Shown here one piece after another: positions 6,332 through 6,339 of a stretch of DNA of 6,339 bases. The position numbers were made by a program, and so were the translations under genes. Location: contig JAABSF010000089.1 in the NCBI GenBank assembly GCA_011390535.1, positions 1-6,339 on the forward strand, read 5' to 3'. Under the pieces are notes generated by a model. That model was not told the DNA's origin. It did no database searches and saw nothing but the letters and a program-made list of their open reading frames with translations. The first letter of the stretch is position 1; the number at the start of each line of letters is the position of its first letter. This DNA is from Deltaproteobacteria bacterium. Lineage in GTDB: Bacteria; Myxococcota_A; Polyangia; HGW-17; SLPX01.

Positions 6332-6339
6332 AGGCGTGA

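Noticed and set aside
6330..6338. AAAGG then GTG as start of a next gene coupled to the FAD subunit stop
   Set aside because: Spacing between the purine run and GTG is only 1 nt and there is no sequence beyond to judge; the Arg-Arg read-through fits family homology better.

Overview
The window reads as chromosomal DNA from a Gram-negative bacterium. It encodes a lipoprotein-type signal peptide, an outer-membrane beta-barrel protein of the Omp85 type and a cytoplasmic protein rich in Fe-S cysteines. The Fe-S protein and the molybdenum-hydroxylase FAD subunit point to an anaerobic or facultative lineage, and the Fe-S family is one I associate with Desulfobacterota and other delta-proteobacterial groups. 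That placement is an inference. Base composition looks balanced, and I see no insertion sequence, phage gene, tRNA, rRNA or CRISPR array.

Layout: (1) 1-1078, minus strand, a class 3 lipase lipoprotein running off the left edge just before the rest of its catalytic triad. (2) 1079-1400, a divergent intergenic region with a good promoter candidate for the lipase and a weaker one for the next gene. (3) 1401-2636, plus strand, a 411-residue protein with a winged-helix-like N-terminal part, a cysteine-dense middle and a C-terminal two-cluster ferredoxin domain. (4) 2637-2681, a 45-bp gap between convergent genes, filled by four tandem copies of an 11-bp unit. (5) 2682-4217, minus strand, a 511-residue secreted protein with a charged linker and an Omp85/BamA-type C-terminal barrel. 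(6) 4218-4389, a second divergent intergenic region. (7) 4390-5418, plus strand, a 342-residue GT-B-type transferase resembling CDP-glycerol glycerophosphotransferases. (8) 5525-6331, plus strand, the FAD-binding subunit of a xanthine dehydrogenase/CO dehydrogenase-type enzyme. It starts at TTG behind a perfect Shine-Dalgarno and is stopped by TAA where the family normally continues with Tyr-Arg-Arg.

The genes switch strand repeatedly and share no obvious pathway, so this looks like a patchwork of single-gene units rather than one operon. Envelope functions (lipase, barrel protein, possibly the transferase) alternate with redox functions (Fe-S protein, FAD subunit). I found no convincing multi-gene new system. 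The points most worth checking are the TAA in the FAD subunit, the helix-turn-helix plus Fe-S protein, the 11-bp repeat array, and two genes whose starts look leaderless while the other three have textbook ribosome binding sites.
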